Below, in pieces: positions 44,811-57,703 of a stretch of 64,000 nt of DNA. This stretch comes from Monoplex corrugatus (taxonomy: Eukaryota; Mollusca; Gastropoda; Littorinimorpha; Ranellidae). The notes under the pieces were generated by a model, which saw nothing but the letters and a program-made list of their open reading frames with translations, was not told the origin of the DNA and searched no databases. The translations under genes were made by a program, and so were the position numbers. The DNA lies in the NCBI GenBank assembly GCA_030674185.1, contig CM060308.1:34346089-34410088 (forward strand), in the 5' to 3' direction. How positions within the stretch are numbered: position 1 is the stretch's first letter; each line of letters opens with the position of its first letter.

Positions 44811-46149
44811 TGAATCCTCACTGATATGTGTAGGTGCATGGATTGTGTAATGCAGCAGCAGGGAATGCACTTTCTGGCCGGGGTAGTGTTATTTGGTTAT
44901 GTTTCAAGCATGTGTAGTGGAGACAAAAGTTATTGAAGAGTTGTGTTTTGAGTAAGGATTGATTCAGGGACGTTGATCTCCACTGCTATGGTTTCTGGCG
45001 ACTGTGGTAAAGGGAATAAAGATTATCCACATCGGATCTAAGTCTGGCCAACTCTAGATGGCATTATTGGCTAGCTTTTTTCATCCAGGAGATTTCTATA
45101 AGAGAAACCAGGAGATTTCTATAAGAGAAAACTGAGGGACTTCAAAATCCTTGTGTAGTGAGGGAAGGGGGGACGGAGAAGATAATCACTCCAAGCCTTG
45201 ATTATAACTGGGAACTTGATACCTCTGAGCTGTCACTGTAAGTTCATAGAGTTCATCCAGTTTTCATCCCAATTGATCAGTCACATTTAAACTAGGTTGA
45301 TCAAGGCCACTGGTGTTCAATTTTATCCAAAAATAGTTCACAAAGTCGCGTGTGGCCGTTATTATTACAGTACAGACCTAGCTGGTGTCTTTTCCCCTCT
45401 CATAAAATACACAAGATGACCAGGAAACACCCTGAAATGTTCTGCAAGATTGGAAGTGGAAGGCTCTTCATCTATTTCCCCAAAGGAAAAATAGTTAACT
45501 GGTCCATTTCTGCAGGAAAGTTGTCCGCTTACTCAGTACAGGGCAGAAGAAACAGCTGTACTGAAAATATCAAAATAATCGAAACAAAGCCTCTTTTTTT
45601 TTTTTTTTTTTTTTTTTTTGATTAATGCAATTTCTTGAGAGAATGCCCACAGTTCCTGCTGACAGTCAGAACAGATTTACCGTTCAGGAACTAACAAAAG
45701 CTAGCTAGCATGCACTGTGCCAGTAAACCACAGTTGATGCCTGCTCATTATGTCATTTATAGACATTGGCAAGTAGACTCTGACAAAGGTAGAAAGCAGA
45801 CTACTACAACACCACCCTATCCTGTTCAAAGAACAGCAGACCATCATGAAGTGGACCTTCCTCCACATTCCTGATACCATCCCATCAAATGATGTGAACA
45901 GCAACGATGAACTATAATCGTATGCCAGTGGACTGGATACTACTGCTAACTCTCACCATTCGCACAAACTGGGGCTGACCTATACACGTGTACCAGACAG
46001 AACCACAATCTCAAGAGCATTTTCTGGAGCTGTACCCACTGTTCAGAGTTGAAAACATTGATCGAGCGGTGGCCTATGACAGATAAGCTCCGTGGAGTTT
46101 GGGAGGAACACGAGGGGAAAACGACTGGCAAATAGGTTTAAGTTTGTTT
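44811..46149. other. Intergenic stretch
   Basis: A 23-bp unit CCAGGAGATTTCTATAAGAG is duplicated at about 45085-45130, and a poly-T run is at 45593-45619. No gene recognised. Confidence 0.5.
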
Positions 46150-46500
46150 GGAGTCGGTCTTCCAATCTGGAGTAATGGTCCAGTTTGACCCTGCCTATGG
46201 AGCGCTTGGAGGGTAAAGGATGGAGATTTTCCTTATTTCCCTGATCAACAAATGTTTGCAGACCTAGCTTTTAGTGCTTGTGCCTCTCTCATGTGTAAGA
46301 CACACGCAAAACATCAAATACACACTAAGTGATCATTTACATATCAGTGTTCAGTGGCTTCTGGAAATTCGAACACAGAATGCCCTCCCCTCCCCCCATC
46401 CCACCTGAAAACAGAGTATGGCTGCCCACATGGAAGGGTAACCTATCGAAAACAAGAGTGTGCACTTTGTACGACTATACATACACATATACACAGTCGG
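46150..46500 (+). mobile_element. SINE family S2, copy 2
   Basis: GGATGGAGATTTTCCTTATT, CCTGATCAACAAATG, GCAGACCTAGCTTTTAGTGC, ACAGAGTATGGCTGCCCACA and GTGTGCACTTTGTACGACT follow the order of the family; it is diverged from copy 1. Confidence 0.6.
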
Positions 46501-47287
46501 CCAAAGCAACCAGAATAACATGCACACACACACACACATGCATCTTGAGAAAACGTTGCTTCAAATACAAAAACGAATATAATTATGAATAAATAAAAAG
46601 CTTCGGGAGTAACAAGGTGGACCTTCTTTTCAAGATCACATCTTTATCCAGACCACTGGATAGACCATTTGAATCGCAAATGCAACCACAAACTGTTGAG
46701 AAATCCCTGCCAATACATCTTCTTCACAGACACACAGACAGGCATGTCCTACAAAAGAAAGGTGTTCTCATAACCTGTCAAACACGATCATTGGTATTGG
46801 GTTGTAACGGTGTCAGAGACCTCAATTTTTCTCAGACACCTGTATTATGGAAACTGCAACCATCTCTTATCATTACTTTTTGCCTTTCTTGTCCATAAGA
46901 TGAGATGGGGGACGGGACAAGTATCCGTTTATAGCTAGGCGACCTGGCAGTCTAAGAGCCATTGTTGTAAAAAAAATAAAAATAAAAAAAAAAAGTCTGC
47001 CACCTTCTCCTGCTCAACAAACCACCAGAAAAGTATACGTGCCCCTTTCTTATTCGTTAGCATGCTTACTACGCATATGGCAAGGGCGATAATAAAGCCT
47101 GCTATGAAACGGATGCAAAGCGGAAGTAGATTTTTAGCCAATATACAACACTTATTTGGCAATAGAAGTCGCCATCGAACACAAAGCGATTGCACGTTTG
47201 CATCTTACCTCACCAGTTACATGTTCATGATGCGGCCTAGCTTTATCGAGTGAATACCTAGTCATACTCGCTGCTGCTTTGGCTGGC
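46501..47287. other. Intergenic stretch
   Basis: Short CA run (46521-46538), an A-rich run (46967-46994) and otherwise no recognisable content. Confidence 0.4.
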
Positions 47288-47465
47288 CATGATGAAGGAA
47301 AGCTGGAGGGAAAGAGAACACCAGGTAGACCCAGGGAGAAAATATTGGACGGACTTGCTGGGTGGCTGGGGACAGAGAGGGTGGAAGTTATGCTTGCAGC
47401 AACTAGGGATACATATGGAGGGCCGTGATCAGCAACGCCACGCGGCAGGGCACATGATGATGATG
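47288..47465 (+). pseudogene. LINE ORF2 tail, group L-GKLEGK, copy 3
   Basis: Nucleotides GAAAGCTGGAGGGAAAGAGA, GACCCAGGGAGAAAATATTG and GGCAGGGCACATGATGATGA align with the ends of the 36.6 and 44.5 kb copies. Frame-shifted and 5' truncated to about 170 bp. Confidence 0.8.
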
Positions 47466-47689
47466 ACTTGCTGCTGAGGGGAACAAAGGAATGCTCCCAG
47501 CTAGCGTATCTTATGAAAACCTTGCCCACCTAACTGCTGTTGTTGTTTTTTTTTCTCTCTAAGTTTTGTGTATTCATTTTATCCTTGTCTTTTGCGTACG
47601 CTTCCGCCTGTCTTGTTTGTTTGTTTGTTTTGTTTGTTGTTGTTGTTGTTGTTTATATCAACAGGTAAAGGTTAAAGGCAAGAATTGTC

Positions 47690-47965
47690 TATTAACCCTT
47701 AGGTCGTAGGGCTGTAAGATGGTAGAGGCTTCAACTGTTCACGGGGTCAGAATTATGAGGGCAGTACCCATCTCCTCTCCATCGCCGTTGTATCTTTCCA
47801 TACCTTTGAAGACAGTCAGGTACCCTTTCACAGCTGGGTACAGTGGAGGCCACACACACATAGTTAACTTCCATGGGCATGACTAGCATCCATGCAAATT
47901 TACATAGGCTGATTGTAAGCTAAGTGCTCTACTATTTCTGCGCCAACCAGGCCTCGAATAGAGAC
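47690..47965 (-). mobile_element. tRNA-headed SINE, family S3
   Basis: In minus sense the head at about 47960-47915 reads TGGTTGGCGCAGAAATAGTA then GAGCACTTAGCTTAC, a tRNA-like A box region. The body includes the complement of ATTATGAGGGCAGTACCCAT, shared with 1790-1950. Confidence 0.6.
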
Positions 47966-48177
47966 CTGATCAAACTGATCAAATGATACATTATCATCTA
48001 ACTGGCCATTTATCACACGTATTAGACATCTAACTGGCCATTGACCAGTCTTGAAGTTTGAGGAAGATCTGCTGTAGAACCATTGTAACATACACACCCA
48101 CATACATGCACACACACCATGGAAAAATATATTTACAAATACACTGGAAACACCCATTGACTAGAATAACAGTAACT

Positions 48178-48183
48178 CTTTAT
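48178..48183 (-). terminator. Possible poly(A) signal of a minus-strand gene outside the window
   Basis: Minus-sense AATAAA in CAAGAAATAAAGAGTTACTG. The next 8-15 kb on its 5' side have few transposons, as a long 3' UTR might. There is no coding exon to support it. Confidence 0.2.
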
Positions 48184-48919
48184 TTCTTGAAAAAATGAGC
48201 CAAACCAAAACAAGTAACAACAGAAAAAAGAGACAATGACATGGGAACAACCTACGGAATAGCCAGACAAGGGTCAGCTCCCATACATGGCCTATTGTTA
48301 ACTGGGTCAGTGTCACTGGCACACTGCACAGGCAGTCGATAGCTACTAAAGCTTCCAGATCAGGAACAGGGAACTCAGTGGAAAACCATACTACAACAGA
48401 CAGAAACATGGCAAGTCTCTACCCCACAGAACTCTTTCGTCCATGAAGAATATGACCAGTCAAAGTAGGAAATGTGAACACCTCACAAGGAAAATCTGCC
48501 TGTTTCTACTATGAAAAAAATCAGACCAAAATAAATAGAATAAGAAAATGCTCCATCGACTCACTTAAACGTTAGACTTAAATCCGGAAAACAAAAGAAT
48601 ATGAAACAGTCGCATAGTAAGTTTCAGTTAGAATACATGCTTTAAACAATGAATTAGAGAATTCATAACCAGGCCTTCGTTATCCACTAAATGTATGTTG
48701 AAGATTAAAGCAAAATATTATAAATATATTCTAGTGCATATGTATAGTATATCCATGTATCAGATCAATTTCATTAATTAACAAAGTATGTATGTTTTTG
48801 CACAGTATGAAAGAAAAAAGACCTTGGCAGTCCAAAAGTGCAAATAACAGTTCTTAAATCTTGGTGTTATTGTCTATCTCTGAAAAAATACTGTCCTCTG
48901 ATTCATGTGTGACACGTCT
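48184..48919. other. Intergenic stretch
   Basis: AT-rich; no recognised gene or repeat. Confidence 0.4.
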
Positions 48920-49550
48920 TAAATCTGTTGCTAGAGCAGTTGTAGAGACAATCTATCATCAGGCTTGCATGGGAGACATGTTCGAAAGTAGTTGTTACAA
49001 CATACAACAGCAGCAGAGACTGAGTCTAGAACAGTGCTAAGGACAACCTGTCATCAGGCTTGTTACAGGGACATATGTCCAAAAACAGTAGCTAAAGCAG
49101 TTGCAGAGACTGTTGAAAGAGCAGTTCGAAAGACAACCTGTTATCAGGCTTATATACGACACATGTTCGAAGACAGTAGCTAAAGCAGTTACAGAAACTG
49201 TTGCAAGAGCAGTTCGTAAGACAACCTGTTATCAGGTTTATATACGACACATGTTCGAAGACAGTAGCTAAAGCAGTTACAGAAACTGTTGAAAGAGCAG
49301 TTCGTAAGACAACCTGTTATCAGGCTTATATACGACACATGTTCGAAGACAGTAGCTAAAGCAGTTACAAAACTGTTGCAAGAGCAGTTCGTAAGACAAC
49401 TGTTATCAGGCTTATACGGGACACATGTTCAAAGATAATGACTGAAACGGTTGCACAGACTGTTGCCACAGCAGTTCTAAAGATAACCTGTTATCAGGCT
49501 CATACGGGACAATGTCCGCAGACAGGAATTGAAGCAGTTGCAGAGACTAA
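48920..49550. repeat. Minisatellite, about 88-bp unit, about 7 copies
   Basis: Unit landmarks are TTATCAGGCTTATA, GACACATGTTCGAAGACAGT, AGCTAAAGCAGTTAC and AAGAGCAGTTCGTAAGACAA. Spacings between successive TATCAGG motifs run 86-90 bp. Inner copies are nearly identical, outer ones decayed. 88 is not a multiple of three and frames do not stay open, so it is non-coding. Confidence 0.93.
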
Positions 49551-52500
49551 CCTATAACTCGCTAGGCATCACTGAAGGATGATCAGCAAGCCAACTGATC
49601 TATCACTCATCATTACAAAGACTGCAAGTTGTTGCTTTAATCAAAGAAGAGAAACGATGGATTCTATACACACACTATCTTCATGGCGGTGCACAGTTAC
49701 GCGTGGCCATGATAGTTCCGTCTACACAGAAGAAGAAACAGGAAAAAAGACTACACTAAATCACTGTTAACTTGAGGCCTTTAAATGTACATCACGAAGA
49801 ATTAGACTCTTCAGTTCATATGTTTAACATCTATGTATATTGACAATACAGAGTCCTCAAAAATCAGCTGTGCGCTTATCCAATAAATAGCAACAACATA
49901 AAGTCACTCCGACCCACTTAAGGGTGCACCATGTCTATTTCCCTTCATCCCAAAATGCAGGTCAGTTACACACACAAGAGCTGAATATTAAAACAAATTA
50001 TCATCACCAATGGTATCACATACAAAATGGTCTGATTGAATGAGCTTTACGGGGCTTCCTCATTCACTGTGGCTTGGACTTGCCCTACACACACTTGCTC
50101 ACACAAACTTGGGTAACAATTCTGCAGATAAAGAGGGATAAAATGTTTACATAAGTATCTCCACTCTGCAAATAATATTAAAGACAAAAGTGCCGACTTT
50201 GAAAATGCAACAGGTCAGGTCACATCAACAATAATGTCAGAATACATCTAATATGTCCATCCTTTTTATCATGCATACATTGAAATATATGTTTCTCAAA
50301 CACACTGTGAAAAATGTCTGACAAGAAAATGGAAACCTTTTATTCTGTTATGGAACATACCGTATACAACAGATCTTCTTCTTGCATTTTCACACCTTAT
50401 ACATCCTAATATGTGAAAAACAATATGAGTTTTAACTTGTAAAGCGCTATTGACTAGTAAAAAGGTTCTATTGAACGATGGCTACACAGTTACAGGGAAG
50501 AACATGAAAGAAACACTCTACTTTTAATGGTTCCAAGTTCAACAATGCAATCTTTTATACAAAAAAACTGAAAAAAGCCAGAGAAAACACACACACGCAT
50601 ACACACATGTACGCATACATGCATGCATCCACGCACACACACAAAACAGACAGAGAGAAAGAGAAAGCGAGAGAGCAGATAGACAAACAGTCTGACAGAC
50701 AGACAGACAGATGCTCAAACCATTCTATAGTTCTCCTGTGCCTCATGTTGTTTGTTGTTTTTCACACACAGCCTCCTTACTGGAAGAAACATACAGCTAA
50801 ACAAGTCACACGCACATAAACGTAAAAGAAAAAGTGAATTTCTTGCTGTGTTCAACATATCTGATAATAACTCATAACATAAAACAAAGAAATATTTGTC
50901 TATTTTCACTCTGTCCAACAAATGTAAATTACTGGGCCAAGACTTACATAAACATTCACAATTGTCTCCTATGCCCAGTGGCAAACCAAATCCAAAATAT
51001 CTTCATCATGTTCCCACCCCCTCCAATTCCTCCCCTACAAAAATGACTGCTGTTAATACTCTCCTCTCTCTCTTAATTTTATGGCAAACACAGCAACTTT
51101 AAAAAAAAACACCGGCTTTTGTGGGGCCATTTATTTCTGTTAAAAAAATGGGGAGGGGGGAATCTAAGTGGAGTACACCTACTCAAATTATCCTTTCACA
51201 AGTATGTATACTTACTGGAAGAGGTATACTGTGAAACTTGGGTACTCAGTCAAAACAAGGCAGTGAAATGACAACACACAACAATAGTAATTTCATATCA
51301 TACACACATAAATCGGAACCAACCTTCTCTTTTTCAAAAAGTGACATTAAAAATTTTCCTTAACAGTAGCTTAGATGAGTAAAATGAGACAGCTGCAATG
51401 TGACCAGCCACAACAGATTTAATCAAGTTAATCCAATGATGCAAGTTGACCTGATCTGATACTAGGATTGCTTGGAAACATCTACAGGTATCTCAGATCT
51501 ATGTCAACTTCCACTCTTTCAATTTTTCCCCCTAACATTACAGAATGCCACCAAAACTATGAACATGGCAATGGGTTGAAAAAATGGAAGAAAGAAAGGA
51601 TATTGCATTTACTCTATTTTAGAATGTAGTTCCAATCAAATGCATAAAAACATACAACAAACATCTGAAACATAACCATCAGGGAAAACAACAACTATTT
51701 GCACAAACCCTCCAAATAATTATCATGTCTTACGCAGCATTCAAACAAGTTTTCCGCATAAGTTAAGAAAAACAAAAAGCAGTAAGCCACATGTAAAAGA
51801 ATAGGAGTGTGTGTGTGTGTGTGTGTGTGAGTGTGTCTGTGTGTGTGTGTGTGTGTGCTTGTCTGTAAACATACGTGAGAGGGAGACAAAGAACAGAGAG
51901 CATTATTAAAGGGTAAGGAACATGAAGGATACAAACATAGTAACATTCCATCTCACATCCTATTTTCATACACACAACATATACACAAATATCACATTTT
52001 TAGAGTTTCATTAAGAACATAATACTAAAAGCATAAACAATGTTAAAAGGGGAAAAATTCACCATTCTGATCCTCCATCAAAACAAACAAATCCTTTAAA
52101 GTCACAAGATTCTCCATTCTTTATAAATACAGGAATTTCTAACCTTGCTGCTCAAGCATTCATCAAATGATAAAATTACAAAACAAAAACATTTTGAACA
52201 CAATTTCTGCTCATTCTGTCATCAAAATGCACAGTCTACTTGTGCGCAGATATGATCACCAAATTTCTACGTAATGACTACATTATGACATGAACAGTTG
52301 ACTACCTACACACAAAAACAGCCCATTCATTCCCCATTCCCCCACCCACTCTGAACAAATCTGACTCCATCAATACATAACAGCATAAAACAATAACTTT
52401 TTTTCGGTGGGTAAAGGTGTATTTAAGGTTTCTTCAGTAAGGTTTCTTGAACAATCATAAAAAGCAGAATGAACATGTTTCTTTGAACATCATCACTTCT

Positions 52501-52851
52501 TCAATGACCAATTTGAAGCCTCACTGTCCCTTCCCACCATACAGAATCACACAAAGGGTGAAATGGAGGGGCGTTATGATACAAACAGAAAAATACATGG
52601 AATTTTTTTTAAAAATCACAATTTACTATGGCACCTGTCTACATTCTGATTAATAAGCAACAATGTTTACCCTGAAGTTTGACATTCACATATTTTTCAC
52701 ACACATGCCTCACTCACAGTAAAGTATGTAGACAAAAATCAGATTTATTGACATAAGATAAAATAACTGTCCCATCATCACAGAAAATGTCAAGCTTCAT
52801 TGAAAAGTTAGTCAACTATAAGTGATCTCTGTTGGAGACTAAACAATGAAT

Positions 52852-52854
<3 letters not shown>
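49551..52854. other. Intergenic AT-rich stretch
   Basis: A GT tract (51807-51857), CA-rich bits at 50585-50645 and GACA units (50689-50712). No gene, transposon or other repeat was recognised. Confidence 0.5.
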
Positions 52855-52938
<84 letters not shown>

Positions 52939-52957
52939 ACAGACACACACACACACA
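52855..52957. repeat. (CA)n microsatellite
   Basis: About 50 CA units, pure over the first 75 bases. Confidence 0.97.
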
Positions 52958-54313
52958 GAGGGAAAAAACACAATGAAGCAAACTACTGAACTTTGAAACT
53001 AATGATAAAAACAAGTGTATAACAACCCCAATTTCTGCATCTCATTTTCATTGTAATAAAACCATAAAACCAAAGGACATAACTCTTGAGAGTCACATAG
53101 GAATTATCTCCCATAAAACCAAAGTGTGAGAGGAATTACACGTGGTGGACAATCGTTATGTTTAACTTTCTTTGTCAGTCTCACATAAGCACATTTCATT
53201 TTTCTATGATTTAAGCAAAGATAAAAACAAGGACAACAAAACAGGAGCATTTGACAGGTTGTAACAATACTGAACATTGCACTAACAAGAATGTCTTCTC
53301 TTAAATTTGGTTAAAAATGACACTTGATAAAGCATCTGATTCAACAAGATATATACCCTCTGATTCATGCAAACTTAATCATTCTTTCTCTCTTTCATCC
53401 AATTTTGATATACAAGTTATTTCTGTGCAAGGCATAAACCAGAAAGGATAATGGCCCACAATGTATATGCCTGAAGTCCTACGTTACACAGCAGAAACAG
53501 CGCCCCTGACACTATTTTGAATTTAAGATAAGAAATCATCTTGCTACACTTCTCTACTCTCCATTTTATACACACTATTGTGGAAACATGCAGTTCTGAT
53601 ACCTGTCTATAATAGTTTAAACAAAGCAGGCAATGTGACCGAAATTCATCACATTTTCTGATCTAATTTTTTTCTTGAAATTTTAATGGCCATGTGGCGA
53701 TTGATGTCATATTAAGAATCAACCCACAAAAATCCATTTTTCATTTCCTCTTGTTTGGACGATAATGAAAGTCTTGCTTTCTTTCTTTCACACATCTTCC
53801 TCTTCAGTTCAGTGCCCTGAGTGCTTCTCATTCTGAATAATGCACTATGACTAACAAATGTGTAAGGGCCCTGAATCTTCTCATTCTGAATAATGCACTA
53901 TGACTAACAAATGTGTAATCTGGGTTTCTTCTTTGTGCAGGTAAGTCCACAAGAGCTACTGACGTACATCACTGTTTTGTTTGCTTAATGACAGCTCACA
54001 CACATACAGCTGACAGTACACATACAACCACAGAACACTGATTCCTTCAATCTTGAAATGCATGATAATGGAGCTTGACAGTTAGAAAAGTAATGAGGAT
54101 GGAAATGCAAACAAGTCACTTCCCTAATAAACTATATACATTTCACAAGTTATGACACAAATAACACAATAAGCAAACAGAATCAGGACTTGCTGATCCA
54201 AATTAGTGTACTGATGCTGGTAGCAAAACATTCCACCCAGCTCAGAGATAGGGGAAGAGCTGAATGAGCTTGTGCAGGCTACAAGTGAAATGATGTCAAC
54301 CAATTTACTGGGG

Positions 54314-54316
<3 letters not shown>
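52958..54316. other. Intergenic stretch with a 54-bp tandem duplication
   Basis: GCCCTGA..CTTCTCATTCTGAATA then ATGCACTATGACTAACAAAT is repeated at 53814-53867 and 53868-53920 with two to three differences. Otherwise nothing recognised. Confidence 0.7.
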
Positions 54317-54365
<49 letters not shown>

Positions 54366-54370
54366 GTGTT

Positions 54371-54424
<54 letters not shown>

Positions 54425-54427
54425 TGT

Positions 54428-54492
<65 letters not shown>
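54317..54492. repeat. (GT)n microsatellite
   Basis: About 85 GT units with two TTGTGTTT breaks and one GGT break; one of the longest tracts in the window. Confidence 0.97.
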
Positions 54493-54493
<1 letters not shown>

Positions 54494-55721
54494 TAACCAC
54501 ATCACAAGATTTAATGAAAACAGCAACAACCAGAACAGCCATAGAATTCTATTAAACGTCAGCTTTTTTGATTCCTATCAGTAGTAAAACAAACTTTCTG
54601 CGTTGTTCCCCTCCATTTTATCGCAGCCAAGCCAACCACTCGGGCCATCTGAGGGCTGTACAAACATCGTCCAAATCCAGGGTAGTCATACAAAGAAACA
54701 CAGCTTTTACCTATATCTTCCACATCAAACATACAACACTCAGTGAGAGGTTCAACTGCTCTTAAGACATGTGAACCAGGTTGCATGCAAGAGGAACCAG
54801 CCTTTTCACAAAACACTTCCAAATCAAATATAAGAAAAAAAGAGATTTAAAAGGTATATAAGCAAATGACACAACAGACTGAGCAGCTTATGTCCATACC
54901 GGCATAGAGTGAGCAGTTAGTGCCCAAGTCAGTGTTTACCATCTGTAATTTCACTATCCAGGAGTCAAGAGTACAGCAGTCTAGTTGTGTAAGGTAAGCA
55001 TCTCAAAGATTGCCAACAGAAACTTTCAGGAAGAAAAAAGAATATAAGCAGAATGATCAGCAGGTAGAAAAAGAAGATGACAGGAAAAATGAAAATGTAA
55101 CAAAACGACGACAGCAGACAGAAAAGCGAAAGTTCATATTCTGAAAATTTAAAACACAAAACTAAAAAGCAGGCCGCTGATGCAGATCCTAAATTCACAA
55201 GAGGGGAAGACAGCTTACAATGACATATCAACATCAACAGGTATCAAAACTGAAATAACTTGCGCTTTCATGAACACCTTACTGTTCTGTGAAATTAAGA
55301 GCACACAACAACTAGGGAAAACGAAGTGACTGAAAACATACACTGACACACACACTGACTGACTTCTACTCAGTGAATTTCTCTCATACAAGTAATAAGT
55401 AATGATGCATTTCTTTTGCTGCATACAGAAATACTCATACCCACTGTAGCTATAGCAAACGTGCATGGATCAAGTGACAGTACAAATCCAGTCAGGGAAG
55501 GAAAGTGGGGACTGACCACAACACCTCATGAATAATATACTGAGTTCTACTGATTGATCACCACCCCTGCACTATACCCGTACTTCAAGTCAAAACAGAG
55601 GAAACAGAATGGTACTTAAGTTACATCAACACAAAACACAACTTCCCATGATCTGACCACTGCAGCTTCTACACAATCTTGTAGAAGGGGTGACAGGCAT
55701 CAAATGTAAGGTCAAGGAGAT

Positions 55722-55723
<2 letters not shown>
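54493..55723. other. Intergenic stretch
   Basis: A minus-strand 87-codon frame at 54559-54822 matches no family I know. Nothing else seen. Confidence 0.4.

Positions 55724-55802
<79 letters not shown>
55724..55802. repeat. (CA)n microsatellite
   Basis: About 39 CA units. (CT)n runs follow at 55883-55902 and 55925-55952. Confidence 0.97.
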
Positions 55803-55803
<1 letters not shown>

Positions 55804-55952
55804 AAATATCAGGTTCATAAAAGGGGTTATTCAAATGCATAATGGCTTTCACCTTTACAGGCCTTCTTTACACAACCAATTCTCTCTCTCTCTCTCTCTC
55901 TCTAACAACACACACACACCACACTCTCTCTCTCTCTCTGTCTGTGTCTCTC

Positions 55953-56401
55953 TCTTACTTACTAACCAACTAAAATGCATGTATGCATTCACATTTCAAA
56001 TATCTTAGTTTAACCATCCTATAGCCTGGTTGACCATAGAGGTACTGATGAGTTAGCAACATTAGCAACACCACAGCAAAATTCATACACAGCCATATAG
56101 CATTCATACTAAACAAATGACTACAAAAACAAATAAATAAATGTCAAATCTGATTCAACCACAAAATCCTACAGGTGGCAAACTATCACAATTTGCTTCC
56201 ACTGTTACAAATTCAAAAGTTGAAAAACAAAGATACTGATCAATCAAGACTTCCATTCAATGTCATTCTACCTTTTAAGAAAATCACATACTGAAAAAAA
56301 TTTAGGCCTTTCTTGGCCTTTATATTTCAACAACTGTATAAGAAAAGGAAGAATGGCCACAAGTGTTGAGAAATTAGTTTCAAAAAGAAATGTACTGCGC
56401 T
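55953..56401. other. Intergenic stretch
   Basis: AT-rich, no recognised content. Confidence 0.4.
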
Positions 56402-56528
56402 CACTTTAGGATTGGAATACTGTTCACACTAACACTGACATAGACGAAACACCTACCGGTTTTGACATCTGGGTCTTTCACTGGCGCGCGCGCGCCACAC
56501 CACACACACACACACACAACACACCACC

Positions 56529-56627
<99 letters not shown>

Positions 56628-56646
56628 AACACACACACACACACAC
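56402..56646 (-). repeat. Dispersed repeat R4, minus-strand copy, with (GC)n/(CA)n
   Basis: In minus sense: (GT)n, then GGCGCGCGCGCGCC, AGACCCAGATGTCAAAACCG, GTAGGTG and GTGTGAACAGTATTCCAATC. The same order recurs on the plus strand at 57475-57703. The alternating purine-pyrimidine tract (56484-56646) could adopt Z-DNA. Confidence 0.75.
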
Positions 56647-56747
56647 GAAACACAGAAACTACATGCGCACACATTTGCAAGACAGAAAAATATGCAGTTG
56701 ACACATCATACAAATGAAAAAGAAGGGGTGGGCTACCAGATCAGGAC

Positions 56748-56959
56748 TTAACCCTTGACTCCCATACCCTGTCCACCAATATCCTGCACTGTTAACCATG
56801 TTAGCAAAGCAAAAACTTAACCCTTTGATTCCCTCACCCTATCCACCAGCTCCCTGCAGGAAGCTGGTGAATAGGGTAAGGGAGTCAGAGGGTTAAGTTT
56901 TTCTGAGTTGGTGGACAGAGTGTGGGAGTCAAAGGGTTGTGCAGGAGTGAAAGGGTTAA
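56748..56959. mobile_element. TTAA-type foldback MITE, copy 3
   Basis: Starts at TTAACCCTTGACTCCCATAC and ends GTGAAAGGGTTAA (TTAA 56956-56959). The inner palindrome (about 56817-56897) is TTAACCCTTTGATTCCCTCA..CCTGCAGG.. with three to four mismatches. Contains GCTAGCAAAGCAAAAACTTAA-type linker as in copies 1 and 4. Confidence 0.85.
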
Positions 56960-57474
56960 ACATTTTGTCCCTCTATCCCCATCCCCTTGCTCCTGTACAT
57001 ACTTTTCTCATGCGATTTCTTTTCTTTCCAACTCTACATCTCAATGGGTCATACATGTACAGGTCTGCTGATTATGATCCAGATCAGTCGCAGGAATGTC
57101 TTGGTAATGATGTCTTGGTGATGTTTGTGTAGTACTTATTCTCTCTCCCCCTTTCTTTTTATGTATTTTTTTTTCTTACCACCCCACATCCACTTTTTTA
57201 TTATTTTTTTCCACATCCCTCTCCCTTTCTTTTGTTTATTATTATACCCTTTATTCTAAACATATATGGTCTGAACCTTACAAAAACATATCCCTTTACC
57301 TGCAACACACACACACACACGCATACCCACAAAGTGCACATAACCTAACAAAAGCAATAACAAGCTTCCTCCCCAAGTGTTACCCCCCTTTATCTATGCA
57401 CGTTATCTCTCCCTCCCAATCCTTCTCTTTCTGTTGTTTGAGTGTCATCTGCCTACTGCTCATGTCTTGTACAT
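56960..57474. other. Intergenic pyrimidine-rich stretch
   Basis: Pyrimidine-rich on the plus strand (CTCCC, TTTTCC), with a short CA run at 57305-57320. No gene seen. Confidence 0.5.
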
Positions 57475-57498
57475 GTGTGTGTGTGTGTGTGTGTGGTG

Positions 57499-57537
<39 letters not shown>

Positions 57538-57703
57538 GTGTGTGGTGTGTGGCGCACGTGTGTGTGTGTTGTGCGCGTGCGCACGTTGTGTGTGTGTTGC
57601 ATGTGTGTGTTTGTCTGTATCCAGCTGATGACCCAAAGGTTGAAACCAGTAGGTAAAATACTAGGTCTGTGTTACTGTGAACAGTAATCAAATCCTGAGA
57701 TGT
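57475..57703 (+). repeat. Dispersed repeat R4, plus-strand copy, with hammerhead-like core
   Basis: (GT)n (57475-57612), then CAGCTGATGACCCAAAGG, TTGAAACCAGTAGGTAA and TTACTGTGAACAGTAATC. CTGATGA (57625-57631) and GAAA (57642-57645) equal hammerhead ribozyme core boxes, and CC-AGTA-GG-T gives a proper stem III. Stem II is weak and stem I does not pair. Confidence 0.6.

Noticed and set aside
48920..49550. Regularly spaced 88-bp repeats as a CRISPR array
   Set aside because: The whole unit is repeated with no unique spacers, in a eukaryotic genome with no cas-like genes; it is a minisatellite.
54559..54822. Minus-strand 87-codon frame
   Set aside because: Composition looks protein-like, but there is no family match, neighbouring exon or clear start context.
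57625..57655. Active hammerhead ribozyme
   Set aside because: Core boxes and stem III fit, but stem II is poor and stem I is missing in this copy; reported only as hammerhead-like.
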